DNA from: Symbiodinium natans
Lineage: Eukaryota; Sar; Dinophyceae; Suessiales; Symbiodiniaceae
Assembly: GCA_905221605.1 (NCBI GenBank)
Contig: CAJNDS010001097.1
Location: 1-35,065 of the forward strand
DNA: 35,065 nt
Reading direction: 5' to 3'
Position 1 is the first letter of the stretch; each line of letters begins with the position of its first letter. The position numbers and the translations under genes were made by a program. The notes beneath the pieces were generated by a model that saw only the letters and a program-made list of their open reading frames with translations, was not told where the DNA came from and ran no database searches. Of the stretch, positions 10,511-19,539 are shown piece by piece.

Positions 10511-10719
10511 AAGAGAAGAGAAAAGAGGAACTACCTGGTTCTTGTTCCTGAGGCCTCCATAGTACGACTGACGTGACAGCAGCGTACCCTCGTGGAAACG
10601 TGTATGGCTATAAGAAAACCCGAGTCCCAGCTTCCAAATAGACCCTATTTAAGCCACCCACCCCCCCCCCCCCCCCCCCGGAAATTTCCGCCTAAGAAGC
10701 ATCCAAAAGCGGCCTCAAG
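10511..10719. other. Upstream flank or intron end before transporter exon 1
   Basis: No exon recognised. Holds the module CCAGCTTCCAAATAGACCCT (from 10627) followed by a 19-nt C run (10661-10679), equivalent to the reverse complement of 2847-2938. Ends in GGCCTCAAG, the likely acceptor of the first visible ammonium transporter exon. Confidence 0.55.
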
Positions 10720-10784
10720 GCGTCAGCGCCTTGGTGGGCACCATTATCCTCGGCCCCCGCAAGGGCCGCTTTGTGAATCCTGAG
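10720..10784 (+). CDS. Amt exon 1 of those visible
   Basis: Acceptor CTCAAG|GC. Translates to GVSALVGTIILGPRKGRF followed by VNPE. This matches the transmembrane helix directly after the first pore histidine in Amt proteins, plus the following loop. The 3' limit is uncertain: a GA donor after CCTGAG gives a phase-0 join to the next exon, but the exon could run to about 10790. Confidence 0.88.
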
Positions 10785-13556
10785 GACCAAGGGCTGATTT
10801 TTTCATGTTCCAGCAGCTTGCAGGCCCTTGTTGTCCTAGTTCGTGGGCTTCCAGCCAGGTTTTGTTCAAAGGTGCAAAGTCAGCTGTGCGAGTGAAACAG
10901 TCCACCCAACCCGGCGTGCGGTCAAAGTCCTGGGACATTGCCACACAGACTCTGCAATGTGGCAAAGGGAGCACCTGCCGTCTGCTTAAAAGAGGCGGTC
11001 ATCTGGCACGCGAGGAGGCCAGAAGCTCACATGGGCAGCTTGATCCAACCGTGGCTAGCTGTTAGTAGGTAGCAGCATAATTACGAAAATTATGAAGGCA
11101 AAGCCCTAGTCTCGCACCCTGGACCACTTCTTGCATCCCTCCCACATTGTCACTGGCACCTTACTGCTTCTCCACTGAGAACGACACATGGCTTTGTCTG
11201 CCCGGAGATCAGAAGATACCGCCCGAAGCTCGCATAGGCGTTGTATACCTGGGCCACGTGGCTCGAAGCGAGATGCGCCGGCCCTGAAGGCTTCCCAGAA
11301 GGGAAGGGGTTCCATCACACCCTGAGACCGAGGGCAAGCCAACAGGTCCGTACCGGCCAGCAGAAAATAAAAGGCTTCCGGGCACACTGAAAGTTTTGAA
11401 GGCGAAGCTGGAAGGGGTTAACCCAATCGCAAGGGAGCGGTAAAATGGCGACGCGTTGTAAATCATCGCTTGTTCGCCTTCTCCTTCCTTGGTGCCGCTG
11501 TGAATTGACCGGTCTGCTGGGCTCTGACACTGCTGACAATCTTGGCAACAATGAAGATGGGGTGACTGTAATGTACTAGGTGGGGTGATTGCACTGTCCG
11601 CATGCTTCAAGGAAGTTTGCTTTAGGAACGAGCGAATCTGCACTTGCAATCGTTGAAGCCGCAGGAATTTGAGTGCCACAATCTTCCTCTGGTCGTGCTG
11701 GGCACGTTCGCCCTCTGGTGCCTTGTCAACTTGTGCTGGGTTTAGCCACCATCTTCGCGCAGCTTGATATTGTCCAAATTCTCTCAACTCCAACAGCCTC
11801 GAGCCTGGAAGCCTTCATCCGGAGGCTCCAGGAGCTCCAGGTTGATTCCCTCGCATGGCAGAGGGATAGGACCAGACCCCGTCTCTCCCGTGTAAGCTCG
11901 ACATCCGACCCCTAAGAGCCCTAAACCCCCCAAAAAAAACCCAAAAAGTCCCAGAGCAAAGCTCAAGAAACCGAACGAGGTTCGGGTGGTATGGGTTCAA
12001 CCCTGGCTCCACCCTCAGCATGAGCGATGGCCTCATGGGTGCCCTAGCGGCCCAGGCACTCCGGGGTTTAGGGTTTTGGGTTTAGGGCTTAGGGTTTAGG
12101 GTTTAGGGTTTAGGGTTTGGGGCTTGGGTCTTGGGGCTTGGGGCTTGGAGATCTTCAAGGGTTGCCCAGGGGCTCCTGAGGTTTAGGGAGTAAGGTTGCT
12201 TGATTCTTGGATGTGCGGTCTTCGTAATTTGGGCGTGGCAGGGTTTTGTAAGGCCGCAAGGGCCACAAACCATCGCAAAGTCCTAAACTCCGAAGCCCTC
12301 AGCTCGCGAAGAACCACCATTCTTCAATCCATCCTGTCCAAATCCCATCAAATGTGAGCCTGGTGCTAGCAAACGGGGGCTGCTCCCCCCCCCCCCCCCC
12401 TTTTTAAGCGGTGCGAGCTTGCTTCACAACGTATGCATCCTTTTCGAACCCCATAATGCAAGCATTGTGTGTGCAAATGGGGGGGCAAAAATAGGCGCGA
12501 ACTGCAGCCGCGCGCACCGGCGGAAGTATTTGTGTTTCTCACGTATATCATTTAGCCTCTCAACTCAACCCAATGCCAATGCCCTCCCCCCCCCCCCCCC
12601 CCCAAAAAAAAACAAAGAAAAAAGACCAACACCTGGCTCCGGAGGGGAGGGAGCCTTTTGAAGATCCGCAGGTGGCCATGAACACCACCATCTCCGCGGC
12701 CACCGGCGGCCTCACGGCACCTTCGAGGAATCTTAGGGACCCCGGGGCCAGGCGCCGAGGAGTTTTCCAAGAGCTTCCTTTTCGACCTGTGCTGAGGTCT
12801 TCATGCTCCGCTACGCCATCCTCAAGAAGTGCCGAGGATGCAACCTTTGCAGGTTCAGAAAATCTTGGGAGTTTCTGGACTGGGGGGCTTGAAGGATCTT
12901 CAACGGCTGGCTTTCAGTGAGCAGTTTATAAGATTCAGGCTGGTTAAGTCTCAACCCCAGGCGCTAAAACCTTTAAATAGCCCTTATCCCAAAACCCAAC
13001 AACCACACACGACGGAGGGGGGGGTCTCGCCCCGGCAGTGAGATGGGGCTGGGACCTTCTGGAATCTGCTCTTCCCCTGATTTTACTTGAGATTCGCAGC
13101 TCCTAAGCGCAATTTGGCGAAGAACTCGACCCCCTGACTCGTACACCCAGAACGGCCTAAAGCGTAAAGTTCCCTGGCCACAGATTCAACTTCAACCTGC
13201 CTGGGGGCTCGGAGCCAGTAGGGTGTACTGTGAACATTTGCTTGGGTTTCTAAGAGCACCCCCTCTCATATCAGGCGGCTCCTAACCCTATCCTGAAGCT
13301 CAAGAAACCACCGTTCCTCTCCTGCGAATGTATAGACCGGACACCACCCAAAACACTATGCGTTTCCAAACGCTGAAGGTACGACGTTGGTGGCCTCTGC
13401 CGCTCAGACATCTTCTGGACCGCAGTAGTTCAGGTGTTGGAGATGCTTCGGGTTTGGGTTTTGGGGTGCTGGGTACCCGAAACTTTTTTTTTGTTGTTCT
13501 CTCTCTCTTTCTCTTCCTCTTCCTCTTTCGCTTTCGCTTTCGCTTTCTCTTTCTCT

Positions 13557-13596
<40 letters not shown>

Positions 13597-16500
13597 CTCT
13601 CTTTCTTGTACAGATGCACAGCGTAATTGAGCGGAGCAGCTTCAGCGACACGCCACCTTCTGACGAATGAATGCATCGGACGCAGACGCACTCCGTGTGT
13701 GGAGGTAGTTGTGAATACTCCAGTTGCTGAGTTGCTGGTGTGATCCACCGATCAAAGGCTCCCCTTGGAAGAAAGTCCCAACTGTCGGAAATTCCCCCTC
13801 CCCTCCCCCCCACAACTCTCAGGTTTTTTCCAAGAGGTCAACACTGGGCTGAATCTCGAAGATACCCTGAACCCCCCCCCCGCCCCAAAGTCAGTAACCC
13901 GACGCCCCCTTCCACGCAGTGCTCCCCAAAGGCAATGGCATCCTGGCTGGCTTGGTGTCCATCACCGCTCCCTGCGGCCGCTTTGCCCTGAAGTTGTCAA
14001 GGCTGTGTCACTTTGGAGTCTCTCGGAGGGCATAAGTACTAAACAAAAAAAGAGGGGCGGGTGCTATAGTCCCTATTCAGGACTGTTAGGTATAAGGGGG
14101 AACCTCCCGAGGTATAAGTAAGATAGCAAAGGTAAGGTTTGCAGCCCAGGCCTAGTGGTAGAAGCCATAGGACTTAAGACCTGAGCTGCGGACGAGGAAA
14201 CGTCGAAAGTGGCAGCGCCTTTGCCATCGGCTTGATCGGAGGAATTGTCTACCAGGCCGCTCGCCCAACAACAACATCAACAGCGGTAACACTAGCTCGG
14301 AGAAGAACAATGACAATACAATAGGATGGAATGGACGCTGTGAGACGTTTTGTAGGCTGGAGCCACGGGAGCTTTGGAGAATTCAGTGTCCGAGCGTGCG
14401 TGCGCGTGCTTGGACGGGTTGCGCACCCTTTTGTGGACATTTCAAGGCTGCTGAAAGGAATGTGTGGGATTTGGCACGTCCCGGGCCAGTTTATTAGAGA
14501 GGGATGGTTTGAGGAAGGTTTCGAGGTTGAGAGAGTTGGTGGGGTCTTCGAAAGCAGCGAAGCCCAGAACTCACGAGCCCAAGACCCCCGAACCGGCTGA
14601 TGCACAAGCCTCCTTTGAGTCCTGCAAATGAGGACGGGCTATTGTACCCTATAAGTTAGAACCCTTAAACAGGTCCGTTCATGAGGTTGAGTATGGGGAT
14701 TATTGGGCCCCTTATCGCCCACCCTGCAAGTGAGGCAGCCTCCATGTTCCTGCAAAAGCTGGAGATTGACGACCCGGCCACTGGGACATTGGGGGCATTG
14801 GACATTGAGGGGGGGGGGGGCTTGAAAAAGGGGCCTTAATGCCTTAACGATTAGAAAAATAGGGTTTTGGGGGGGTTAAGTAGTATAATCATAAAGGGAC
14901 CCTAAGGGACGAGGGATAGGAGTTGAGGAGGTTTGGGTTTACGTGTTCAGAGCGTTAGAAGTTCGGCTGTCGGGGTTGAGGAGTTTTGGAGCATATGGAG
15001 TTTGGGATGGCCGCATTTCACCCCTCCGACGTCCTCCCTCTTCTTTCTCTTTCACTCTTGTCTCAGCACTTCTTGCATGCTGGTGCACCCGCTGAGTGTG
15101 CTGCAACTCTCGCACGCTGGAAAGGACTTGATCTTGCCAAGACACCACCCCGTTGAAAAAAGAGCTGGGGTAAACTCGACTCCTTCAGTAGATCATGCAA
15201 GTGTAGACTCAGTGTAGACAATAAGTCCTTAAGCTCCTCAACCCTCAACCTCCCTCAACCCAAGTGTACTCAGGGCGGATGCTGTTGGCCGACTTCCTCC
15301 TTAGACCTCTACCATGGCCATCAGTGCTTAACTGCATGAGGTGGATGCCAGCCCAGTTCACGGCTTCTGCGGCATTTGGGGTTGCCTTGCGCAAGGCCAC
15401 TACATGGGCCAACTGGGCGTTGAGGATTCCCACTTTCGGGCTTTGGGTGATTTGGGTGGGTTATTGAATAGTTTGTCTCTTGTGGGCTTCCTCACGAATT
15501 CTCATAGACTTAGAGTCAAAGAGTCATAGAGTCACAGAGTCACAGAGTCACCGAGTCACAGAGTCACCGAGTCATCGAGTCACAGAGTCATTGGCTGCAG
15601 TCAAGAGCCTGGCAAAGGCAGAGAAGTCGGAGAGTGAGCTAAAGAAGGAACTGTATAGGTTGGCGAATTTGAATGCTCAGTTGCATCTAAAGATCAGACT
15701 TTTGGCTGCACACCGCTTCACAAAGAGGCCTCTTCGACTGGGGCAAGGGCTTCGACACCTACCACGGATGGTCAGGATTCAGTTGCATGCAGCCTGCCAC
15801 ACAAGGACTGTGTCCGTATTCAGGATGTTTGGGTCCGACTGGTGTTGCTTTTTCCGCTCCTGAGCCCAACTCTTGCACCCTAAAGGTCCTTAGACTCTAA
15901 GGCTTAGAGCCATCCGAACTCTCGACCTTGAAGCCACGTCGTCTTCCCTTAGGCCTGTCAGCGAGACCGACTCGACCTGCCAAAGCGGCATTGCCGGCAC
16001 CGCTCTCGGCGCCCAGTGCATCCTGGTCCCCGGACCTGCAATTTCAGAGTTCCTGTTGGGCTCAGAGCCTTTTTGGGGCCACCGGTGCTTCAAGCAGCTT
16101 CACTGCTGAAAGGGCTGAATGCTAGGTGGGTGTTCCTTGCTTGCAGCCCTTTGTTCCAGAAATCCGTGCGTAGCCAGCTAAGCACTGAGAGATTCATGCC
16201 CGCATGCTCTTTGCATGCTCTTTAGTCACCTGATTCACTTGAATCACCTGAAAACTGGACTTGCTAGTTAAAGGGGACTTTGGGCGGCTTTTCGTTCGTC
16301 GGCTGTGATCCATGGTCATGGGTCGAGGTTGTGCTTGAGGGCACTTCCTCCTTGGCCGAAGGTGTTGGATTCAAAGTAGATGCTACTGCTGCCATGTCGC
16401 ACGAGTGAATCGCTTGTGGAGGAGATCTCGAGGTTGAACCCTGAAGTCCGCTACCCCACATGCTTTCTCCCAGAACTATCCGACTGCCCTTGTGCCTGAA

Positions 16501-17608
16501 AGACCACTGCTGGCTTTCTGCTGCGCGTGTGGACTTCGTACACCTCCTGAACAAAGGCCCTGTTCTTTCGAGACCCTGGACTCGAAACTTCGCCAGGTCA
16601 TCATGGTGATTCTCTGGGCTGGATCGCTCTCCGGTATTGCTTTCTTCTGCCTGAAGCACCTTGGCGCTTTAAAGATAGCATGCTGGGGAAGGAGGCTCCA
16701 AGTTACAAGTGGTGCCATCGGGTTTAGGGTTTAGGGTTCAGGGATGTTCAGGGTTTAGAAGACTAGAGGCAAATGGTAGTATGGATTCAAAACAGGGGTC
16801 TGCTGAGTGGTTGGGCTCATGGATTCTGACCTCGGCCTCACTTAGCCTGGACCCGACGAGCTCTTAGACCTCCTTTGTTGTCTCTATCCTCTTCGGGTTT
16901 CGAGCAAGCTTCACAAATAAGTTTCAGACCCTCACAGCCCGAAAAGAGATCCTGCAAAGGTGCGAGCCCGCAGGTGCTCAAGGCCCCTTTAGCATTCATC
17001 AGGGCTGGCTTGGATTGATAGAGCCATGAACGGGCGAGTGAGGCTTCAGCCATCACCGGTCACCACAAACGCTCCCCGACTGCGGCCCCCCAAAACTATA
17101 AGAGCTCCATATGCCTCACTCCCAGGATGACAGGAAAGCTGCGCATCGACGAGGACACCGAGGAGGTCCAGGGGCGCAGTGTTGTTCCTCCTTTTTGTCT
17201 TTTTTTTGAGGGGGTGGGTGTGTTTGCTGTGACTGTTTCTTCCCTTGGTGAGTGAGCTGGACTGCGCCTTGCAGCAGCAAAGACAAAAGAAAACGCGCCC
17301 GCCCGCGGTGAGAAGGTAAGCCTCCTTTCTCGAGAGCGGCGGTGGGGGGGGCGAGGGGACAATTTGTGAAATTGAAGGTTCGTTGATGGAAAAACCACTA
17401 GACTTCATGGACCCTGCTGTCTGCTTCAGGCTGCGGGGTCAACCGCAAAAGTACAAGGTAGTCCGGTAGTACAGGCATCCCAGACGCAGTTGAAAGTCTA
17501 AACCCTCCTGAAACCCAAAGCTTCAGAATTGTTAGGGCGGCAGTTTGAGTTCAGGTCGGCATGGACGTGAAGCAGCACTCTCCTCCCAAGGCCTATGCCA
17601 TTGGCCAG
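10720..17608 (+). CDS. Ammonium transporter (Amt family), 3' part, 15 micro-exons
   Basis: Integral membrane protein predicted to carry ammonium/ammonia across a membrane. The exons are 10720-10784, 11110-11165, 11980-12055, 12672-12716, 12797-12828, 13379-13398, 13932-13976, 14197-14255, 14735-14776, 15341-15395, 15728-15795, 15966-16010, 16597-16663, 17134-17165 and 17555-17608. Their translations follow the family order: ALVGTIILGPRKGRF, GWYGFNPGSTL, MNTTISAATGGLT, NGILAGLVSITAPCG, IGLIGGIVYQ, LQKLEIDDP, PVHGFCGIWGCL, ILWAGSLSGIAFF, GMDVKQHSPPKAY. The His in PVHGFCG corresponds to the second pore histidine of Amt proteins (H318 in E. coli AmtB). The first pore histidine would lie in an exon upstream of those visible. 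About 250 codons are present; family members usually have 400-500, so the N-terminal half is missing. Introns are 80-814 bp. Of 12 junctions placed well, 10 have GC donors and 2 GT, all with AG|G acceptors, and the frame is kept throughout. The first and eleventh junctions are ambiguous. No in-frame stop within the called exons speaks against a decayed pseudogene. Confidence 0.92.
11110..11165 (+). CDS. Amt exon 2
   Basis: Acceptor CCCTAG|T is the only AG in reach before the frame opens. Translates to a loop ending HPSHIVTGTLL, equivalent to the helix before GWYGFN. The GC donor after TTACT joins to the next exon as CTG-TTC. The sequence is one or two residues shorter than usual at this joint (the common W before FGW is absent). 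It is the least conserved exon of the set. Confidence 0.65.
11980..12055 (+). CDS. Amt exon 3, FGWYGFNPGST motif
   Basis: Acceptor AACGAG|G. Translates to FGWYGFNPGSTLSMSDG then LMGALAAQ. GWYGFN-GS is one of the most conserved Amt signatures. The GC donor in CCCAG|GCACTC is followed within ten bases by an interstitial TTTAGGG tract. Confidence 0.93.
12056..12671 (+). other. Amt intron 3 with telomere-like tract and poly-C runs
   Basis: GC-AG intron of 616 bp. Contains (TTTAGGG)n with GGGGCTT variants at about 12063-12150, a 16-nt C run at 12385-12400 and an 18-nt C run at 12586-12603 followed by an A-rich stretch. Confidence 0.8.
12672..12716 (+). CDS. Amt exon 4, MNTTISAATGGLT
   Basis: Acceptor TCCGCAG|G, GC donor ACG|GCACCT. 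Exactly 15 codons, VAMNTTISAATGGLT, the conserved Asn-Thr helix start of the family. Joins exon 3 in phase 0. Confidence 0.93.
12797..12828 (+). CDS. Amt exon 5, 32-bp micro-exon
   Basis: Acceptor GCTGAG|G. Translates to VFMLRYAILKK, with the last codon completed by exon 6. GT donor AAGAA|GTGCCG. Preceded by the shortest intron of the gene (80 bp). Confidence 0.82.
13379..13398 (+). CDS. Amt exon 6, 20-bp micro-exon
   Basis: Acceptor CTGAAG|G, GC donor CCTCT|GCCGCT. The 20 bases complete a Lys codon, encode YDVGGL and supply the first base of a Cys codon, giving YDVGGLCNGILAGLVSITA (19 residues) across the junction with exon 7. This is the expected family sequence. Confidence 0.85.
13497..13608 (+). 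repeat. CT microsatellite in Amt intron 6
   Basis: Runs of CTTCCT, CTTTCG and CTTTCT pass into (CT)n at about 13565-13592. Translates as SLSLSL or RERERE in open frames on the two strands, which are not genes. Confidence 0.9.
13932..13976 (+). CDS. Amt exon 7, NGILAGLVSITAPCG
   Basis: Acceptor CCAAAG|G, GC donor TGCG|GCCGCT. 45 bp. Corresponds to the conserved GAIAGLVGVTPACG-like helix of bacterial Amt proteins. Confidence 0.94.
14065..14140 (-). repeat. Copy of the 2321-2435 repeat family
   Basis: GTGCTATAGTCCCTATTCAG, then GACTGTTAGGTATAAGG, resembles the reverse complement of 2320-2357, and AAGGGGGAACCTCCC resembles 2436-2451. It lies inside Amt intron 7. Imperfect match, judged by eye. 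Confidence 0.55.
14197..14255 (+). CDS. Amt exon 8, IGLIGGIVYQ helix
   Basis: Acceptor GACGAG|G, GC donor TACCAG|GCCGCT. Translates to NVESGSAFAIGLIGGIVYQ, a glycine-rich membrane helix. The first two bases complete a Gly codon begun in exon 7. Confidence 0.92.
14735..14776 (+). CDS. Amt exon 9, FLQKLEIDDP
   Basis: Acceptor AGTGAG|G, GC donor CCCG|GCCACT. Fourteen codons, AASMFLQKLEIDDP. LxIDDP/LRVDDP is the cytosolic loop motif just before the second pore histidine. Confidence 0.93.
14809..14820 (+). repeat. Poly-G run in Amt intron 9
   Basis: Run of 12 Gs following GACATTGA. Confidence 0.8.
15341..15395 (+). CDS. Amt exon 10, pore histidine PVHGFCGIWG
   Basis: Acceptor GCATGAG|G, GC donor CAAG|GCCACT. 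Translates to VDASPVHGFCGIWGCLAQ plus the first base of a Gly codon. The His aligns with H318 of E. coli AmtB, one of the twin histidines lining the conduction pore. Confidence 0.95.
15513..15592 (+). repeat. 8-bp minisatellite GAGTCACA, ten units
   Basis: Exactly ten 8-bp units GAGTCA(A/C/T)(A/C/T) in Amt intron 10. In one frame it reads as SHRVTESQ repeats and joins a downstream frame with a coiled-coil-like stretch. It lies between two well-supported exons, so it is treated as intronic. Confidence 0.9.
15728..15795 (+). CDS. Amt exon 11, LFDWGKGF...YHGWSGF
   Basis: Acceptor AAAGAG|G. Translates to LFDWGKGFDTYHGWSGFSCM plus about two residues, an extracytosolic loop typical of eukaryotic algal Amt proteins. 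The 3' limit is ambiguous: a GC donor after TTGCAT (15788) or one after CAGCCT (15795). Both keep frame with different acceptors of exon 12. Confidence 0.88.
15966..16010 (+). CDS. Amt exon 12, TCQSGIAGTALG
   Basis: Translates to TDSTCQSGIAGTALG. The start is either after GCGAG (15966) or after GTCAG (15962), depending on the donor of exon 11. The GC donor GGC|GCCCAG joins exon 13 in phase 0. Confidence 0.82.
16597..16663 (+). CDS. Amt exon 13, last membrane helix
   Basis: Acceptor CGCCAG|G, GC donor CCTTG|GCGCTT. Translates to VIMVILWAGSLSGIAFF then CLKHL, corresponding to the IVWSG helix at the end of the Amt core. Confidence 0.93.
16719..16745 (+). repeat. Short TTTAGGG tract in Amt intron 13
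   Basis: CGGGTTTAGGGTTTAGGGTT followed by CAGGG; isolated from other telomere-like sequence. Confidence 0.8.
17134..17165 (+). CDS. Amt exon 14, LRIDEDTEE
   Basis: Acceptor TGACAG|G, GT donor GAGGAG|GTCCAG. 32 bp encoding KLRIDEDTEE. It matches the cytosolic C-terminal segment (LRV-EEE in bacterial Amt) that lies against the pore and takes part in subunit coupling. Confidence 0.88.
17555..17608 (+). CDS. Amt exon 15, GMDVKQHSPPKAY
   Basis: Acceptor GTTCAG|G. Translates to VGMDVKQHSPPKAYAIGQ, the counterpart of the GLDVNSHGENAY-like C-terminal motif. The frame remains open to 17983, so the 3' limit is a choice. A GC donor at CCAG|GCGGTT would give a phase-0 join to the candidate exon at 17977; reading straight through to the stop is the alternative. 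Confidence 0.85.
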
Positions 17609-17976
17609 GCGGTTCCGCAACGCAGTAAGAAAACCTTGGACTCAGTCCCAAGACAAAAGACTAGACCTCTTCAACGCTCTGAGCCCTACAGCCCCAAAAG
17701 GTATTTCTCTAGACACCAGCAGCCTCCCTCTGCCTCGGCATCGGGTTCAGGTTTGAGTCCAAAGTTTAGGTCAACCGGGCTTCGAGAAGTTGAGTCTGGC
17801 GTGGCGATGGGTTCATTTTCCCCTTCAGCAATGGCAAGGGTCAACCGAACTAGCTGTCAAGTGTTGGGGGAGAGCATGTTCAGCAGACGATGCAGTGCCC
17901 TCAAATTGTGCCATGCTTCGCATTGTATTGCCACTGAGAGGGGCTCTAAGCTTTCAAGTTGGGCTGCCTTGTGCAG

Positions 17977-18027
17977 GCTCTGAGCAAGGAGAAGCAAGTG
18001 GAGCAGGGCACCACCGAGCTGACGCAG
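17977..18027 (+). CDS. Candidate exon, Glu/Lys-rich; possible Amt C-terminal extension
   Basis: Acceptor GTGCAG|G and GT donor ACGCAG|GTGCTG bound 17 codons, ALSKEKQVEQGTTELTQ, phase 0 at both ends. Family not recognised. Same strand, splice style and intron size as the transporter exons. It could belong to the transporter's C-terminal tail or to the next gene. Confidence 0.45.
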
Positions 18028-18553
18028 GTGCTGACTGGAAACTTGGCTGTGCACCAATATGATTGCTGCATGCCTTCGCTGCACCGAGTCTTTCGCTCAA
18101 GTGCTGTAAAGCTCAGGAAAAAATGTAGGCCCCAAGCATGAGCCACAACGAACCGTGAAAACATGAAACGTTGCCCACGACTGCTTCAGAACTGCCTTGC
18201 AGCATCCAAGGAAAGACGGTGGCCTCTAAGCCGCAAGGGCTCCAAAGTCTTTCACAGGGCTTCTGTGTACGACCCGAAGGTTTCAGATCCTCTGCACCTG
18301 CTGAGAGCTTTGGGTTGTGTGTTCACCGGGTTGCAATCCTGTAATCTAGTGCAACCTACAGTTTAAGAGTTGCCCTCAAAAGAGTTAAAAGAGTCTTCCC
18401 TTGGACCGGGCGAATTGCATCCCCTGCTGGCTCAAAGGCAGGTTTTAGTAGGCCCTTCAGAGCCGGGTGCTACTAGTAGCAGCGAGCACAGCGCTCCCTC
18501 AACAAAGCGTCTTTGGTCGAACTCATATCGGGGGAGTCTCAACTTCCCTCGAG

Positions 18554-18619
18554 GTCTTCAATGACTACTCCTGGGGCGGCAATGAGCCCCAGGAGTCCAT
18601 TGAGGAGAAGATGCAGAAG
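18554..18619 (+). CDS. Candidate exon, unknown protein
   Basis: Acceptor CCTCGAG|G, GC donor CAGAAG|GCTGGA. 22 codons including VFNDYSWGGNEPQESIEEK, phase 0 at both ends. Frame-compatible with the candidate exon at 17977-18027. Family not recognised. Confidence 0.45.
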
Positions 18620-18666
18620 GCTGGAGGATTTCCGAAACCGGAAAACCCTAAGCAGAGCACTCATGG

Positions 18667-18696
18667 TGTCAGGGTGCGGGTGGGGGGGTGGGGGGA
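18667..18696 (+). repeat. G-rich tract, potential G-quadruplex
   Basis: Four G runs (AGGGTGCGGGTGGGGGGGTG and following GGGGG) in what is probably an intron. Confidence 0.6.
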
Positions 18697-18816
18697 GAGC
18701 TGGACCGCCAACTCCATGTGACACCAAAGAGGTGGCGACTTTCACAGTAGGCACTTCAGTCGAGTTCGAATGTCTTAGATATCTTACAGAAGCATCGGTA
18801 TTCTGATGCGTGGTAG

Positions 18817-18913
18817 GCCTGGAATGCCTCAGAGAGGGAGGAGAACCATGCCCTCATCAAGGAGGTTGCAGCAGTTCTCAAGAAGCGCTTGGGCCTGTCA
18901 ATGCGGGAAGAAG
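18817..18913 (+). CDS. Candidate exon, charged helical segment
   Basis: Acceptor GGTAG|G, GT donor GAAGAAG|GTTACG. Translates to AWNASEREENHALIKEVAAV then LKKRLGLSMREE. Charged, helix-like, with alternating hydrophobic positions. Phase 0 at the start, so compatible with the exon at 18554-18619. Family not recognised. Confidence 0.45.
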
Positions 18914-19096
18914 GTTACGGACCAAGAGCCTTCCACTTTATGCAGCATACTGCTGAAGTAATATGTAGCTGAAGAAGGAAGGTTTTAGTGAGTGCTACTG
19001 GGTCGAAACTCGCAGCCGCTGGTTTGGGCGAGCATTGGTTCCACACGCCCCCATAGCGCTTGCCGAACTGCAACACGTCATCCCGAAAGGAAACAG

Positions 19097-19138
19097 AAGA
19101 CAAGTGGAACCCTAAGCTGCGCCCGGGCAGCGGCACAG
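19097..19138 (+). CDS. Candidate exon, limits uncertain
   Basis: After AAACAG, the bases complete a Glu codon and encode DKWNPKL. A GC donor after AAGCT (19118) would join in frame to TACCCCTCC at 19704. A GT donor at 19139 (CACAG|GTAAGC) looks better as a splice site but leaves the next candidate out of frame. Weak call. Confidence 0.3.
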
Positions 19139-19539
19139 GTAAGCCTACATGACATGATGCCGAAACCCACTAGCTCAACCCGAAGTTCCATCACGAACCA
19201 AGGGATCATAGGTGGCTTCCTGAAAGGGTAAGATCATGAAGCCTTGAGAGCCTGAATTAAGGGGTATAAGGAGGGGCACCTAGAAGGGACCCTTCATCAT
19301 GTTCCCCCATAGAACCCCTGTTTATCTAGCTTCTATCGTCCGCATATACCTAAGTAGCCCCTAAAGAACCCCTAGATAAACCCCAAGGTCCCCTTACCAG
19401 GGTCCCTCCTTCAGTCCCTTGGCTGAAGCCTTAAAGCCCCCAGACTGGCAAGTCGTCCCGCACCTAAAGCCCCGCCTTGGGGGCCCCCCGCTCCCTGAAC
19501 TTGGCTTCGGTGGTTTTGGGGGGGGCTCATTCCTCAGCC

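Noticed and set aside
8280-10576. Several 60-200 residue frames in the left purine/pyrimidine block
   Set aside because: Low-complexity Ser/Phe/Leu or Arg/Glu/Lys translations, present on both strands, with nonsynonymous differences between copies.
11970-12040. tRNA-like T-arm GGGTTCAACCC
   Set aside because: Stem pairing fails beyond two bases and the segment encodes the GWYGFNPGST motif of the transporter.
14136-14195. tRNA-like D-arm CCTAGTGGTAGAAGCC
   Set aside because: The anticodon stem does not pair and no T-arm follows; it lies in Amt intron 7 next to a well-supported exon.
15593-15690. Coiled-coil-like frame KSLAKAEKSESELKKELYRL
   Set aside because: It lies inside intron 10 between two exons that join in frame. 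It could be a fragment of another gene, but no splice sites are convincing; kept only as an observation.
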